Assembly (NCBI RefSeq): GCF_020707215.1
Contig: NZ_JAJFET010000010.1
Location: forward strand, 1-64,000
Reading direction: 5' to 3'
From: Sphingomonas sp. PL-96
GTDB taxonomy: Bacteria > Pseudomonadota > Alphaproteobacteria > Sphingomonadales > Sphingomonadaceae
Length of the DNA: 64,000 bases
Within the stretch, counting starts at the first letter, position 1. Each line of letters opens with the position of its first letter. A program made the translations under genes and the position numbers. The notes under the pieces were generated by a model. The model did no database searches, was not told the origin of the DNA, and saw nothing but the letters and a program-made list of their open reading frames with translations. Positions 42,712 through 51,544 of this stretch are shown piece after piece.

Positions 42712-44241
42712 ATGAACGGCAAGGCCGAGTCGCCCACGCCCCTCACGGGCGTGCGGCTGCTGCTTGCGGGGGCGGTCCTCGCGCTCACCAACTTCATGGT
42801 GGTGCTCGACACCACCATCGCCAACGTCTCCGTCCCCCACATCTCCGGCAGCCTCGCCATATCGAGCAGCCAGGGGACGTGGATCATCACCTCCTATGCG
42901 GTGGCCGAAGCCGTGTGCGTGCCGCTGACCGGCTGGCTCTCAGGTCGGTTCGGTGCGGTGCGGGTCTTCACGATCGGCATGATCGGCTTCGGCATCTTTT
43001 CGGTGCTGTGCGGGCTGTCGACCAGCCTGGGCATGCTGATCGCGTGCCGGATCGGGCAGGGGCTGTGCGGCGGGCCGCTGATGCCGCTGTCGCAGACTCT
43101 GCTGATGCGCATCTTCCGCCCCGACCAGCGCGCGCAGGCGATGGGTGCCTGGTCGATGACAACAGTGGTCGCGCCGATCCTGGGGCCGATCCTGGGCGGC
43201 ACCATCAGCGACAGCTGGTCGTGGCACTGGATCTTCTTCATCAACATTCCGGTCGCGATGCTGTGCGCGTTTGGCGCGATGCGGCTGCTGCGCCATGCCG
43301 AGACGCCGACCCAGCCGCTGCGCGTCGACAAGATCGGCCTGATGCTGATGCTGCTGTGGATCGGCGCCTTGCAGATCATGCTCGACCTGGGGCGCGAGCA
43401 TGACTGGTTCGCGGACCCGACGATCGTCGCGCTGGCGGTGATCGCGGGCGTCGGCTTCCTGGTGTTCCTGGCCTGGGAAGCGACGGAGGCCGAGCCGATC
43501 GTGGACCTGCGCGTGTTCCGGCATCGCGGCTATACGGTGGCGGTCACGTCGCTGTTCTTCGCGTTCGGCACCTTCTTTGCCTCCGCCGTCATCATTCCGC
43601 AGTGGTTGCAGACGAGCCTTGGCTACACCGCGACCTATGCGGGCTATGCCACCGCCTTCAACGGCGTGGCGGCGGTAGTCATGTCGCCGATCGTCGCCAA
43701 GCTGTCGACCAAGGTCGATCCGCGCGGGCTGGTATGCTTCGGCATCGTCTGGCTGGGCATGACGACGCTGCTTCGAACGCAGTGGAACAGCGGCGCCGAT
43801 TTCTGGACGCTGGCCTTCCCGCAGCTGCTCCAGGGGTTCGGCATGCCGTTCTTCTTCGTGCCGCTGATGACGCTGGCGCTGGGATCGGTGGACCCGAAGG
43901 AGACCGCGGCGGCCGCCGGCCTGATGAGCTTCCTTCGCACCATGGCGGGCGCGATCGGCACGTCGGTGGTGACGACCATGTGGGACGACAGCTCCCGCGT
44001 GGCGCGCAGCGAGGTGGCCGGCCGGCTCAACGATGGCCACACCATCGACGCGCTGACGGGGCAGGGCATGCCGCTCGACCAGGTGCGTGCGATCGTGGCG
44101 CAGCTGGTGGACAAGGAAGCGATGGCGCTTGCCACCACCCACATCTTCCTCTTGTCGGCGCTCGCCTTTTTCGGAGCGGCGACGATCATCTGGCTGGCAC
44201 CGCGACCACGCCGCGCAGCGGACACCAGCGCCGCGCACTGA
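42712..44241 (+). CDS. DHA2-family MFS drug efflux pump (EmrB type)
   Basis: A 509-residue, 14-helix proton-coupled transporter. Family motifs are ALTNFMVVLDTTIANVSVPH (motif D1), GWLSGRFGAVRVF (motif A), RIGQGLCGGPLMPLSQ, and GPILGGTISDSWSWHWIFFI (motif C). With the preceding adaptor and channel it forms a full EmrAB-TolC-like pump for drugs or other hydrophobic anions. AAGGA precedes ATG 42712. A hairpin follows the stop. Confidence 0.94.
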   Translation: MNGKAESPTPLTGVRLLLAGAVLALTNFMVVLDTTIANVSVPHISGSLAISSSQGTWIITSYAVAEAVCVPLTGWLSGRFGAVRVFTIGMIGFGIFSVLCGLSTSLGMLIACRIGQGLCGGPLMPLSQTLLMRIFRPDQRAQAMGAWSMTTVVAPILGPILGGTISDSWSWHWIFFINIPVAMLCAFGAMRLLRHAETPTQPLRVDKIGLMLMLLWIGALQIMLDLGREHDWFADPTIVALAVIAGVGFLVFLAWEATEAEPIVDLRVFRHRGYTVAVTSLFFAFGTFFASAVIIPQWLQTSLGYTATYAGYATAFNGVAAVVMSPIVAKLSTKVDPRGLVCFGIVWLGMTTLLRTQWNSGADFWTLAFPQLLQGFGMPFFFVPLMTLALGSVDPKETAAAAGLMSFLRTMAGAIGTSVVTTMWDDSSRVARSEVAGRLNDGHTIDALTGQGMPLDQVRAIVAQLVDKEAMALATTHIFLLSALAFFGAATIIWLAPRPRRAADTSAAH

Positions 44242-44247
44242 TCGAAA

Positions 44248-44275
44248 GGCGGCGGTGCAGCGGGTCTGCGCCGCC
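44248..44275 (+). terminator. Hairpin after the efflux operon
   Basis: GGCGGCG and CGCCGCC pair perfectly across 14 bases, seven bases after the MFS stop. Confidence 0.5.
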
Positions 44276-44363
44276 GCTTCCTCGTGCCGCATGCAATGCG
44301 CCAACACGCGCGGCTTTGCGCAGGCGGGTCCCCGAAGGGAGTGTCTGATTTTCTAGGAGAAAA

Positions 44364-44438
<75 letters not shown>

Positions 44439-44526
44439 ACACGCGGGCAATTGCCAGCGGAGGGGCGCCTATGTGCGGGGCGCGGATCATTGTCAACCCG
44501 GCATCGTGCGGTTTATGCCAGCCGTG

Positions 44527-44685
44527 ATGAACGACCCCGAGAAACAGGCCCGGCTGGCGCAGGCGCTGCGCGACAATCTGCGGCGCCGCAAGGCTCAGGC
44601 GCGCGCGGCGGAGGGGACGCCTGCCGCCGCGCCCGAGGACGGGGCGGGGGAGCCGGACAAGTCGCCACCCTCTTCGTCAGGATGA
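44527..44685 (+). CDS. Small basic protein of unknown function
   Basis: A 52-residue protein starting MNDPEKQARLAQALRDNLRR, a basic amphipathic helix, with a disordered acidic/proline tail ending PPSSSG. Very similar short proteins (a DP-x-x-Q-x-RLA-x-AL-R-x-NL-RRRK core) are common in sphingomonads, which supports it as real. Another ATG lies four codons upstream. Function unknown. Confidence 0.6.
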   Translation: MNDPEKQARLAQALRDNLRRRKAQARAAEGTPAAAPEDGAGEPDKSPPSSSG

Positions 44686-44699
44686 CGGAAGCGCGCCAA

Positions 44700-46502
44700 T
44701 CACCCGATCGGCGCGCACTTCTCCCCCAGCCAGGCGCGGGTGTCTGCATCCAGCAGCGGCCCGGCCCGGCGTAGCGTTTCGGCGTGATAGGCATCCAGCC
44801 AGGCCCGCTCCGCCGGGGTGAGCAGCGCCGGCTCGATCAGCCCCCGCTCGATCGGCACGAAGCTGGTCGTCTCGAACGCCAGCATCGCCGCGTCGCCGCC
44901 CGTGGGCGTATGCTCGACCACCAGCATCAGGTTCTCGATGCGGATGCCGTATTCCCCGGCCTTGTAATAGCCGGGTTCGTTGGAGAGCAGCATGCCCGCG
45001 CGCAGCGGCTCCAGCGGGCCGCCGCCGGGGTAGCTCGGCTGGGCGATGCGCTGCGGCCCTTCGTGCACCGATAGGTAGGCGCCGATGCCGTGGCCGGTGC
45101 CATGCGCGAAATCGAGGCCGGCTTCCCACAAGGGGCGGCGGGCGAAGGCGTCGATCTGCGCCCCCGTCGTGCCATCCGGGAAGATCGCGGTCGCAACGGC
45201 AATGTGCCCCTTGAGCACGCGAGTGAAGCGGGCGCGCATCTCGGCGGTAGGCTCCGTGACCGGCATCACGCGGGTGATGTCGGTGGTGCCATCGGCGTAC
45301 TGCCCGCCCGAATCGATCAGGAACAGCTGGCCCGGCAGGATCGGCGCGTTCGACTCTTGTGTGACCTTGTAGTGCGGGCTGGCGCCGTGCGCGCCAGTGG
45401 CGGAGATCGTCTCGAACGACAGGTCCTTGAGCACGCCGGTCTCGGCGCGGAACTCGTGGAGCCGGGCCGCCACGTCGAGTTCGGTCAGAGTGCCGGCAGG
45501 CGCGGTTTCCTCGAACCACTTCAGGAAGCGCACCAGCGCGGCGCCGTCGCGCGCTTGCGCCGCCTGGTGGCCGGCGATCTCGGCCGGGTTCTTGATCGCC
45601 TTGGCGAGGACGACGGGATCGCGCACCGGCAGCAGCGTGGCCCCGCCCGCGTCGAGCGCGTCGAAGATCGCGGCAACCGCGCGCTCGGGATCGACCGCGA
45701 CGCGCTTGCCGGCGAGGGTGCGGAGAGCAGGCCCGAACTCAGCCTTGTCGCGGACGCGCACGGCGTTGCCGAGGTGGCGGTGGACGGCATCGCCGACCTT
45801 GTCGGGCGCTACGAACAGCTCGGCGGTGCCGTCGGCATGCACCAGCGCATAGGAGAGCGCGACCGGCGTATGAGTGACATCGGTGCCGCGCACGTTGAAC
45901 GCCCAGGCGACCGAATCGAGCGCGGAAAGCACCAGCGCGTCGGCGCCCTGGTCCCGCAGCCAGTCGGCGATCTCTGCGCGCTTGTCGGCGGCACTGCGGC
46001 CGGCGAGATCGTCCGGCTGGACGGCGAGCGGCGCGTCCGACGGCTGCGGCCGGTCCGCCCAAAGCGCGTCGATCGGGTTGGTTGCAACCGGCACCAGCTT
46101 GGCCCCTCGCGGGGCAAGCGCGGCGGCGGTGCGTGCCACCCATTCGCGCGTGTGCAGCCAGGGATCATAGCCGATCCGCCCGCCCTGTGGCGCATGGCCG
46201 GCGAGCCAGCCCGCGATGCTCTCCTGCGGCACTTGGGCATAGCGCCAGTCGGCGCCGTCGACCTGCTCGCGCACCTGCAGCGTGTAGCGGCCGTCGGTGA
46301 ACATCGCCGCCTCGGTCGCCAGCACCACCGCGCTGCCGGCCGAGCCCTGGAAGCCGGTGAGCCAGGCGAGCCGCTGGGCATAGCCGCCGACATATTCGCT
46401 CATATGCTCGTCGGTGAGCGGCACGACGAAGCCGTCGAGGCCGTCCTGGGCGAGGCGGGTGCGAAGGGCGGCGAGGCGGTCGGTATAGGGGGGCATCGGC
46501 AA
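44700..46502 (-). CDS. Xaa-Pro aminopeptidase (aminopeptidase P family)
   Basis: A 600-residue M24B metallopeptidase of the large, three-domain type, like eukaryotic APP1: two creatinase-like N-terminal domains and a C-terminal pita-bread catalytic domain. The five metal ligands are in LIDSGGQYADGTTDITR (two Asp), FAHGTGHGIGAYL (His), LSNEPGYYKAGEYG (Glu) and GIRIENL (Glu). It removes the first residue of peptides with proline in second place. No signal peptide, so cytoplasmic. Confidence 0.92.
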   Translation of the reverse strand: MPMPPYTDRLAALRTRLAQDGLDGFVVPLTDEHMSEYVGGYAQRLAWLTGFQGSAGSAVVLATEAAMFTDGRYTLQVREQVDGADWRYAQVPQESIAGWLAGHAPQGGRIGYDPWLHTREWVARTAAALAPRGAKLVPVATNPIDALWADRPQPSDAPLAVQPDDLAGRSAADKRAEIADWLRDQGADALVLSALDSVAWAFNVRGTDVTHTPVALSYALVHADGTAELFVAPDKVGDAVHRHLGNAVRVRDKAEFGPALRTLAGKRVAVDPERAVAAIFDALDAGGATLLPVRDPVVLAKAIKNPAEIAGHQAAQARDGAALVRFLKWFEETAPAGTLTELDVAARLHEFRAETGVLKDLSFETISATGAHGASPHYKVTQESNAPILPGQLFLIDSGGQYADGTTDITRVMPVTEPTAEMRARFTRVLKGHIAVATAIFPDGTTGAQIDAFARRPLWEAGLDFAHGTGHGIGAYLSVHEGPQRIAQPSYPGGGPLEPLRAGMLLSNEPGYYKAGEYGIRIENLMLVVEHTPTGGDAAMLAFETTSFVPIERGLIEPALLTPAERAWLDAYHAETLRRAGPLLDADTRAWLGEKCAPIG

Positions 46503-46657
46503 TCCATCTGGCGTTCGATCTGCGCCGCGAGGACTCCCCGCGACGACGAAACAACCCCGGATGTGCCAGATTCGGCGCCGCCGCGACAGGGCCGCACCAG
46601 ACTCGGTTCACCGCTTGGGGGTTCATTCGGCGTGCCTGCTGCGATACCCCGCCGGCC

Positions 46658-47254
46658 ATGCCCGATGCGATGACAATGCCGACCGCCGTTCCCCGCCTGC
46701 CCCGGGGGGCGTGGATGGCGCTGCTCGCCGTGCCGCTCTTGGCTGCATGTGGGGGCAAGCAGTTCCGGCCGGTCAGCGACGTGCCGGTCAAGATCGGCAA
46801 GCCCTATACGGTGCGCGGCATCCGCTACACGCCCGCCGAGGATCCGGACTATGACGCGGTCGGCTATGCCAGCTGGTACGGCAATGAGTCCGGCAACCAG
46901 ACGGCGAACGGCGAGCGCTTCCGGCCGAAAGGCATCACCGCCGCGCATACCACCCTGCCGCTGCCGAGCTATGTCGAGGTGACGGCGCTGGACACCGGGC
47001 GCACCATCCTGCTGCGGATCAACGATCGCGGGCCGTTTTCGCGCGGGCGCATCCTGGACCTGAGCCGCGGCGCGGCCGAGCAGCTGGGGATCCGCGGCCA
47101 AGGCTATGCCGGGGTGCGCGTGCGCCGGGTGGAGCCGCCGGAAAAGGACCGCGCCCGACTGCGCGACGGCAAGCCGGCGCCAGAGCGGCGGCGGGCTTCG
47201 GAGACGGAGCTGGCGAACCTGCGCGAGCGGCTGGCGCTGGAGAGTGGGCGCTAA
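46658..47254 (+). CDS. rlpA: Septal ring lytic transglycosylase RlpA-like lipoprotein
   Basis: A 198-residue lipoprotein. The lipobox PLLAAC gives Cys31. The double-psi beta-barrel domain has VGYASWYGNESGNQTANGE, AAHTTLPLPSYVEVT and RINDRGPFSRGRILDLS, with the catalytic Asp expected in the last. The C-terminal SPOR domain of longer RlpA proteins is missing; the tail is charged instead. RlpA cleaves glycan strands lacking peptide side chains at the septum. Three ATG codons lie within the first seven residues, so the exact start is uncertain. Confidence 0.88.
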   Translation: MPDAMTMPTAVPRLPRGAWMALLAVPLLAACGGKQFRPVSDVPVKIGKPYTVRGIRYTPAEDPDYDAVGYASWYGNESGNQTANGERFRPKGITAAHTTLPLPSYVEVTALDTGRTILLRINDRGPFSRGRILDLSRGAAEQLGIRGQGYAGVRVRRVEPPEKDRARLRDGKPAPERRRASETELANLRERLALESGR

Positions 47255-47504
47255 GAGGACGGATCGTACCGCGCTCCTGCCTGGGCGGGACCTTCACCAG
47301 GTCTTTCCGGTGCTCCTGCGCAGGCAGGAGCCCAGGGTTTCTCAGCCCGGCAAGCCGTTGATCTGCTTGGCCCTGGCCCCCTGCCTGCGCAGGGGTCCAA
47401 GATTCCGTTGGGTGTTTTGCAAAGGTCTCGCCTGCGCAGGAGCACTGTAGATCCGCACCGTACCTCCCCTCGACTTCGCGGGCGTGGCGGCCCACATGGG
47501 CGGC
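47255..47504. other. Gene-free region with palindromic repeats
   Basis: 250 bases between rlpA and the S9 peptidase with no coding sequence I can support. It carries the second copy of the 30-base repeat and several partial copies of its core (CTGCCTGCGCAGG, CGCCTGCGCAGGAGCAC) at 47378-47448. Confidence 0.6.
47310..47339 (+). repeat. 30-base dispersed palindromic repeat, copy 2
   Basis: Exact reverse complement of 19468-19497. The core GCTCCTGCGCAGGCAGGAGC folds on itself. Partial cores follow within 140 bases. Confidence 0.85.
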
Positions 47505-49562
47505 ATGAACCATCCGACGCCCCCCATCGCAGAGCAACGTCCCCACCAATTCGAACGCCACGGCATCACCGTAGAGGACCCCTGGGCCTGGCTGCGCGAC
47601 GCCGGCTATCCGGAGGTTACCGACCCGGACGTGCTCGGCTATCTCGAGGCGGAGAACGCCTATTTCGAAACGGTGATGGCGCCGCACCAGCCGCTCACCG
47701 ACCGGCTGTTCCAGGAGATGCGCGGGCGGATCAAAGAGGACGAGGCCACCGTTCCGCAGAAGGACGGCGACTGGCTCTACTGGTCGGACCATGAGACCGG
47801 TGGCGAGTATCGCCGCTGGTGGCGCAAGCCCGTTTCGGGCGGCCCGGACGAGCTGATCTTGGACGAGCCGGCGCTGGCCGCGGGCAAGGAATATTTCCGG
47901 CTGGGTGCGCTCTCGATCAGCCCGGACGGCCGCTACCTCGCCTATGCGATCGACGACAACGGGTCGGAGCGGTTCGAGGCGCGGGTCAAGGACCTGACCA
48001 CCGGCGCGCTGCTCGACGACGTGATCCCCGGCACGCTGTCCGAGCTGGTGTGGGTCGCGGACTCCTCGGGCTTCCTCTACGGCCTCGCGAACGACCAGTG
48101 GCGGACCGACAATGCGCGGCTGCATCGCCTCGGCACGCCTGTCGACCAGGACGTCGAGTTGTACCACGAAGCGGACGAGGGCTGGCGCGTGTCCGTGGGC
48201 GAGACCCAGTCGCGCCGCTTTCTGGTGATCTCCGCCGGCGACCATGTCACCAGCGAGGTGCGGCTGGTGCCGGCCGATGACCCCACCGCCGAGCCGATCC
48301 TGGTGCGTGCGCGCCAGCCGCACGTCGAATATGACGTGGAGGAGCATGACGGCACGCTGTTCATCCACACCAACGACACCAACCCGAACTTCCGGCTGGT
48401 AACCGCGCCGCTGGAGCGCCCCTCGGAGTGGACCGAGCGCCTGCCGGCGAGCGACCATTTCTACATGACCGGCGTCACCACCTTTGCCGACTTCTTCGTG
48501 GTCGAAGGACGCGAGGACGGGCTCGATCAGATCTTTTTGCACCGCTACGAAGGCGGTGAGGGGACGCCGATCGCGTTCCCGGAGGCGAGCTATGTCGTGG
48601 GCCTGGGCGACAACCCAGAGTACGCCGTCGACACGCTGCGGCTCGGCTATGAGTCGATGGTCACGCCGGGCACCGTCATCGAATATGACGTCGCCACCGC
48701 CGAGCAGCGCGTGCTCAAGGTCCAGACCATCCCCAGCGGCTATGACGCATCGAAATACGCCACCGAGCGGCTGAAGATCGTGGCGCGCGACGGCACGGAA
48801 GTGCCGGTGTCGGTGGTCTATCCCAACGGCTTCCCGCGCGACGGCACGGGCAAGCTCTACCTCTATGCCTATGGCGCCTATGGCTATGCGGTGCCGCCGG
48901 GCTTCTCGACCAGCCGCATGTCGTTCCTGGACCGCGGCGTTGCCTTTGCCATCGCCCACATCCGCGGCGGCGATGACCTGGGCCAGCAATGGTATCTCGA
49001 CGGCAAGCTGGAGAAGCGCACCAACACCTTCAACGACTTCGTCGACGTGGCGCGCGGGCTGATCGAGCACGGCTTCACCAGCGAAGGGCAGATCGCCATC
49101 GCCGGCGGATCGGCGGGCGGCGAGCTGATGGGTGCGGTGGTGAACTCCGATCCCGAGCTATGGGGCGCGGTGGTGGCGAGCGTACCGTTCGTCGACGTGC
49201 TCAACACGATGCTGGACGATTCGCTGCCGCTGACGCCCGGCGAATGGCCGGAGTGGGGCAATCCGATCGAGGACAAGGCCGCGTTCGAGCTGATCCGCTC
49301 CTACAGCCCATACGACAACGTCCAGGCGCAGGCCTATCCGCCGATCTTCATCTCGGGCGGGTTGAACGACCCGCGGGTGACCTATTGGGAACCGGCAAAA
49401 TGGGCCGCGAAGCTGCGCTTCACCAAGACCGACAGCAACGTGCTGCTGCTCAAGACCAACATGGGCGCAGGGCACGGCGGCAAGTCGGGTCGGTGGGAGA
49501 GCCTGAAGGAAGCCGCCGAGGAAATGGCGTTCGTTCTGTGGCAGCTTGGGGTGGAGGGCTGA
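47505..49562 (+). CDS. S9 family oligopeptidase (protease II type)
   Basis: A 685-residue serine peptidase of the prolyl oligopeptidase/oligopeptidase B class. A seven-bladed propeller (from GDWLYWSDHETGGEYRRWWR onward) precedes an alpha/beta-hydrolase domain. The catalytic Ser is in AGGSAGGELMGA at about residue 536, the Asp in GGLNDPRVTYWEP and the His in GAGHGGKSGR. The acidic pocket suggests trypsin-like cleavage after basic residues of short peptides. There is no signal peptide. ATG 47505 gives the usual N-terminus; two earlier in-frame starts exist. Confidence 0.92.
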   Translation: MNHPTPPIAEQRPHQFERHGITVEDPWAWLRDAGYPEVTDPDVLGYLEAENAYFETVMAPHQPLTDRLFQEMRGRIKEDEATVPQKDGDWLYWSDHETGGEYRRWWRKPVSGGPDELILDEPALAAGKEYFRLGALSISPDGRYLAYAIDDNGSERFEARVKDLTTGALLDDVIPGTLSELVWVADSSGFLYGLANDQWRTDNARLHRLGTPVDQDVELYHEADEGWRVSVGETQSRRFLVISAGDHVTSEVRLVPADDPTAEPILVRARQPHVEYDVEEHDGTLFIHTNDTNPNFRLVTAPLERPSEWTERLPASDHFYMTGVTTFADFFVVEGREDGLDQIFLHRYEGGEGTPIAFPEASYVVGLGDNPEYAVDTLRLGYESMVTPGTVIEYDVATAEQRVLKVQTIPSGYDASKYATERLKIVARDGTEVPVSVVYPNGFPRDGTGKLYLYAYGAYGYAVPPGFSTSRMSFLDRGVAFAIAHIRGGDDLGQQWYLDGKLEKRTNTFNDFVDVARGLIEHGFTSEGQIAIAGGSAGGELMGAVVNSDPELWGAVVASVPFVDVLNTMLDDSLPLTPGEWPEWGNPIEDKAAFELIRSYSPYDNVQAQAYPPIFISGGLNDPRVTYWEPAKWAAKLRFTKTDSNVLLLKTNMGAGHGGKSGRWESLKEAAEEMAFVLWQLGVEG

Positions 49563-49570
49563 GCCCTCGC

Positions 49571-49593
49571 GGGCGGAGCCTTGCGCTCCGCCC
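49571..49593 (+). terminator. Hairpin after the S9 peptidase
   Basis: A perfect 9-base stem, GGGCGGAGC-cttgc-GCTCCGCCC, starts eight bases after the stop. Confidence 0.65.
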
Positions 49594-49602
49594 GTCGGGA
49601 TT

Positions 49603-49621
49603 GCCGCGCCGGGGGCGCGGC
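49603..49621 (-). terminator. Hairpin after the 43-residue gene
   Basis: A perfect 8-base stem, GCCGCGCC-ggg-GGCGCGGC, ends seven bases past the stop of the small gene on the minus strand. Confidence 0.55.
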
Positions 49622-49628
49622 TGGGCGA

Positions 49629-49760
49629 TTAGGCCGCCTTGGCGAATTCGGCCACGACCGCGCGGTCGTTGGCAGCCGGGGCCTTGGCGTTAGCGGGCGC
49701 GATGTGCGCGCCGACGGTCTGGTTGCGATAGGCGAAATACAGGGCGATCAGGCTGAACAT
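49629..49760 (-). CDS. 43-residue protein with hydrophobic start
   Basis: Starts MFSLIALYFAYRNQTVGAHI and ends EFAKAA. The first 11 residues are hydrophobic and the rest polar and alanine-rich. It has its own ribosome site (GAGG seven bases upstream) and is flanked by a hairpin. Such a small isolated unit looks real but cannot be matched to a family by eye. Confidence 0.5.
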   Translation of the reverse strand: MFSLIALYFAYRNQTVGAHIAPANAKAPAANDRAVVAEFAKAA

Positions 49761-49988
49761 GGGAACCTCATGAAGTTGTGCTGCGGTGCAGCATGGTTGC
49801 CCTTCATGTGGCGTGTTCGCGCAATTGCAGCAACTGCAAGGAACTAGCCGGCGATTGCGTTGCGTGCATGTAGCCGCGAGTCGGTGCCGTCCTGAGCAAG
49901 CCGTTACTGGCCACGCCCGTCCGTGCGCCGAACCAGGTTCCTCCAGCACCATCTCTGTGGATAACCCGCGGATCCCCGCAGGCGCATG

Positions 49989-50615
49989 TTACGCCGGCAA
50001 CAGCTCGAGCCGCACCAGCTCCGCCCGAAACGTAGCTGCGTCGGTGAAGTGCACCGCGTGCAGCCCGGCCGCGTCCGCCGCCGCGACATTGGCGGCGTTG
50101 TCGTCGACGAACACTGCCTCGCCGCGGCCTAGTCCGAATCGGCGAAGCGCCAGCGCGTAGATGGCCGGATCCGGCTTCACCAGCTTCTCGTCGCCGGACA
50201 CGACCACGTCGCGGAAGCGGTCGAACAGCTCCGGCGCGGTCGCGCGGAACGGCGGCCAGAACTCGGCCGAAAAGTTGGTGATCGCATAGAGCGGCACGCC
50301 CGCGGCATCGAGCTCGCGGACGATCTCGGCCATGCCCGGCACCGGGCCGCCGATGCTTTCGTTGAAGCGCGGGCCCCAGGCGGCGATCAGCGACTCATGC
50401 TGCGGATAGCGCGCGATCAGCTCGGCCGAGGTCTCGGCAAAGGGGCGGCCGGCGTCATGCTGGAAATGCCAGTCATGGGTGACTACATCGCGCAGAAACG
50501 CCGCGAGCGCCTGATCGTCGTCGATCAGGCGCTCGTAGAGGAACCGTGGGTCCCAGTGGTACAGGACGTTGCCGACGTCGAAGACGACGGCCCTGATCGG
50601 GTTCGGTACCGACAT
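49989..50615 (-). CDS. HAD-family phosphatase (YihX-like)
   Basis: A 208-residue haloacid dehalogenase-fold hydrolase. Motif I is AVVFDVGNVLYHWD (nucleophile Asp, with G in place of the usual second Asp), motif II is YAITNFS, motif III is LVKPDPAIY and motif IV is AVFVDDNAANV. The helical cap is of the C1 type. It resembles YihX, an alpha-D-glucose-1-phosphate phosphatase, but HAD substrates are hard to predict. It lies 19 bases downstream of the L36 gene. Confidence 0.88.
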   Translation of the reverse strand: MSVPNPIRAVVFDVGNVLYHWDPRFLYERLIDDDQALAAFLRDVVTHDWHFQHDAGRPFAETSAELIARYPQHESLIAAWGPRFNESIGGPVPGMAEIVRELDAAGVPLYAITNFSAEFWPPFRATAPELFDRFRDVVVSGDEKLVKPDPAIYALALRRFGLGRGEAVFVDDNAANVAAADAAGLHAVHFTDAATFRAELVRLELLPA

Positions 50616-50634
50616 CGCTACCGAACCGGCAGGA

Positions 50635-50760
50635 TTAGCCCTGGCGTGCCTTGAAACGGCGATTCGTCTTGTTGATGACGTAGATACGGCCGCGACGGCG
50701 GATCACGCGGTTGTCCCGGTGACGATCCTTCAGCGACTTCAGGGAGTTGACGATCTTCAT
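50635..50760 (-). CDS. rpmJ: 50S ribosomal protein L36, zinc-free type
   Basis: A 41-residue protein, [19 protein letters not shown] and then [20 protein letters not shown]. The four zinc-binding cysteines/histidine of standard L36 are absent, so it is the C-minus (YkgO-like) form that is the only L36 in many Alphaproteobacteria. A minus-strand promoter TTGACT, 17 bases, TAGGCG lies about 50 bases before the start. Standard annotation may miss it because of length. Confidence 0.95.
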   Translation of the reverse strand: MKIVNSLKSLKDRHRDNRVIRRRGRIYVINKTNRRFKARQG

Positions 50761-50926
50761 GACCGGGTTCGCTTCTCGAAAATTGGGCTGACAAAAAGAG
50801 GCGCCCGCCTAGAAGCTGACCGCTCTCAAGTCAAGATATGGCGCGCTGGGAGCAGATGCGGCAAGCCGCGCGTTGCACACGACACATCGACGACCGGCCC
50901 CGACCGGGCCGCACAGGAGCCACGGC

Positions 50927-51544
50927 ATGAAGAAGCTCGTACTGGCACTTACCGCAGGAATGGCAAGCCTTACGGCCGGCTGCGCAACCACGCAGCGGGC
51001 GGCGCCTGTGGACGTGACTCGTTTCCACCTGAACATGCCCGTCCAGCCAGGCAGCTTCACCGTCGAGCCGCTGCGCACCAATGCCACGATCAGCCCGGAA
51101 TATCAGACCTATGCCGATGCCGTGTCGCGCGAGATGGAGCGGCTGGACTTCACCCCGACTCGCACCACGGTGACCGGCGATTCGCAATATGTCGTGTCGG
51201 TCTCCTTCGTGCGCGCCACGCGCGGCTATGTGGACAAGCCGGCACCCTTCTCGGTCGGGCTGGGCGCCGGTGGCGGCAGCTTCGGGCGCCGTTCGGGCGT
51301 AGGCCTTGGCGGCGGCGTCACCCTGCCGGTCGGCCGCGGTCGCCAGCAGGCGGTGATCGGGTCGGAGCTTTCCGCCCAGATCCGCCGCCGCACCGACAAC
51401 ACGGTGGTGTGGGAAGGCCGGGCGGTCACCGAGTCGCTGGAGGGCAAGCCCGGCACCCAGCCGATCACGGTTGCCGACAAGCTCGCCAACGCGCTGTTCC
51501 GGGGCTTCCCCGGAGAGTCCGGGATCACTACCACGGTGAAATGA
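50927..51544 (+). CDS. DUF4136 lipoprotein
   Basis: A 205-residue lipoprotein with lipobox SLTAGC (Cys19). The rest suits DUF4136: TRFHLNMPVQPGSFTVEP, PEYQTYADAVSREMERLDF, a glycine-rich loop SVGLGAGGGSFG, ISAQIRRR-type strand and a C-terminal LANALFRGFPG. Such proteins sit in the outer membrane; their role is not known. AGGAG lies eight bases before ATG 50927. Its stop overlaps the next start by four bases. Confidence 0.8.
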   Translation: MKKLVLALTAGMASLTAGCATTQRAAPVDVTRFHLNMPVQPGSFTVEPLRTNATISPEYQTYADAVSREMERLDFTPTRTTVTGDSQYVVSVSFVRATRGYVDKPAPFSVGLGAGGGSFGRRSGVGLGGGVTLPVGRGRQQAVIGSELSAQIRRRTDNTVVWEGRAVTESLEGKPGTQPITVADKLANALFRGFPGESGITTTVK

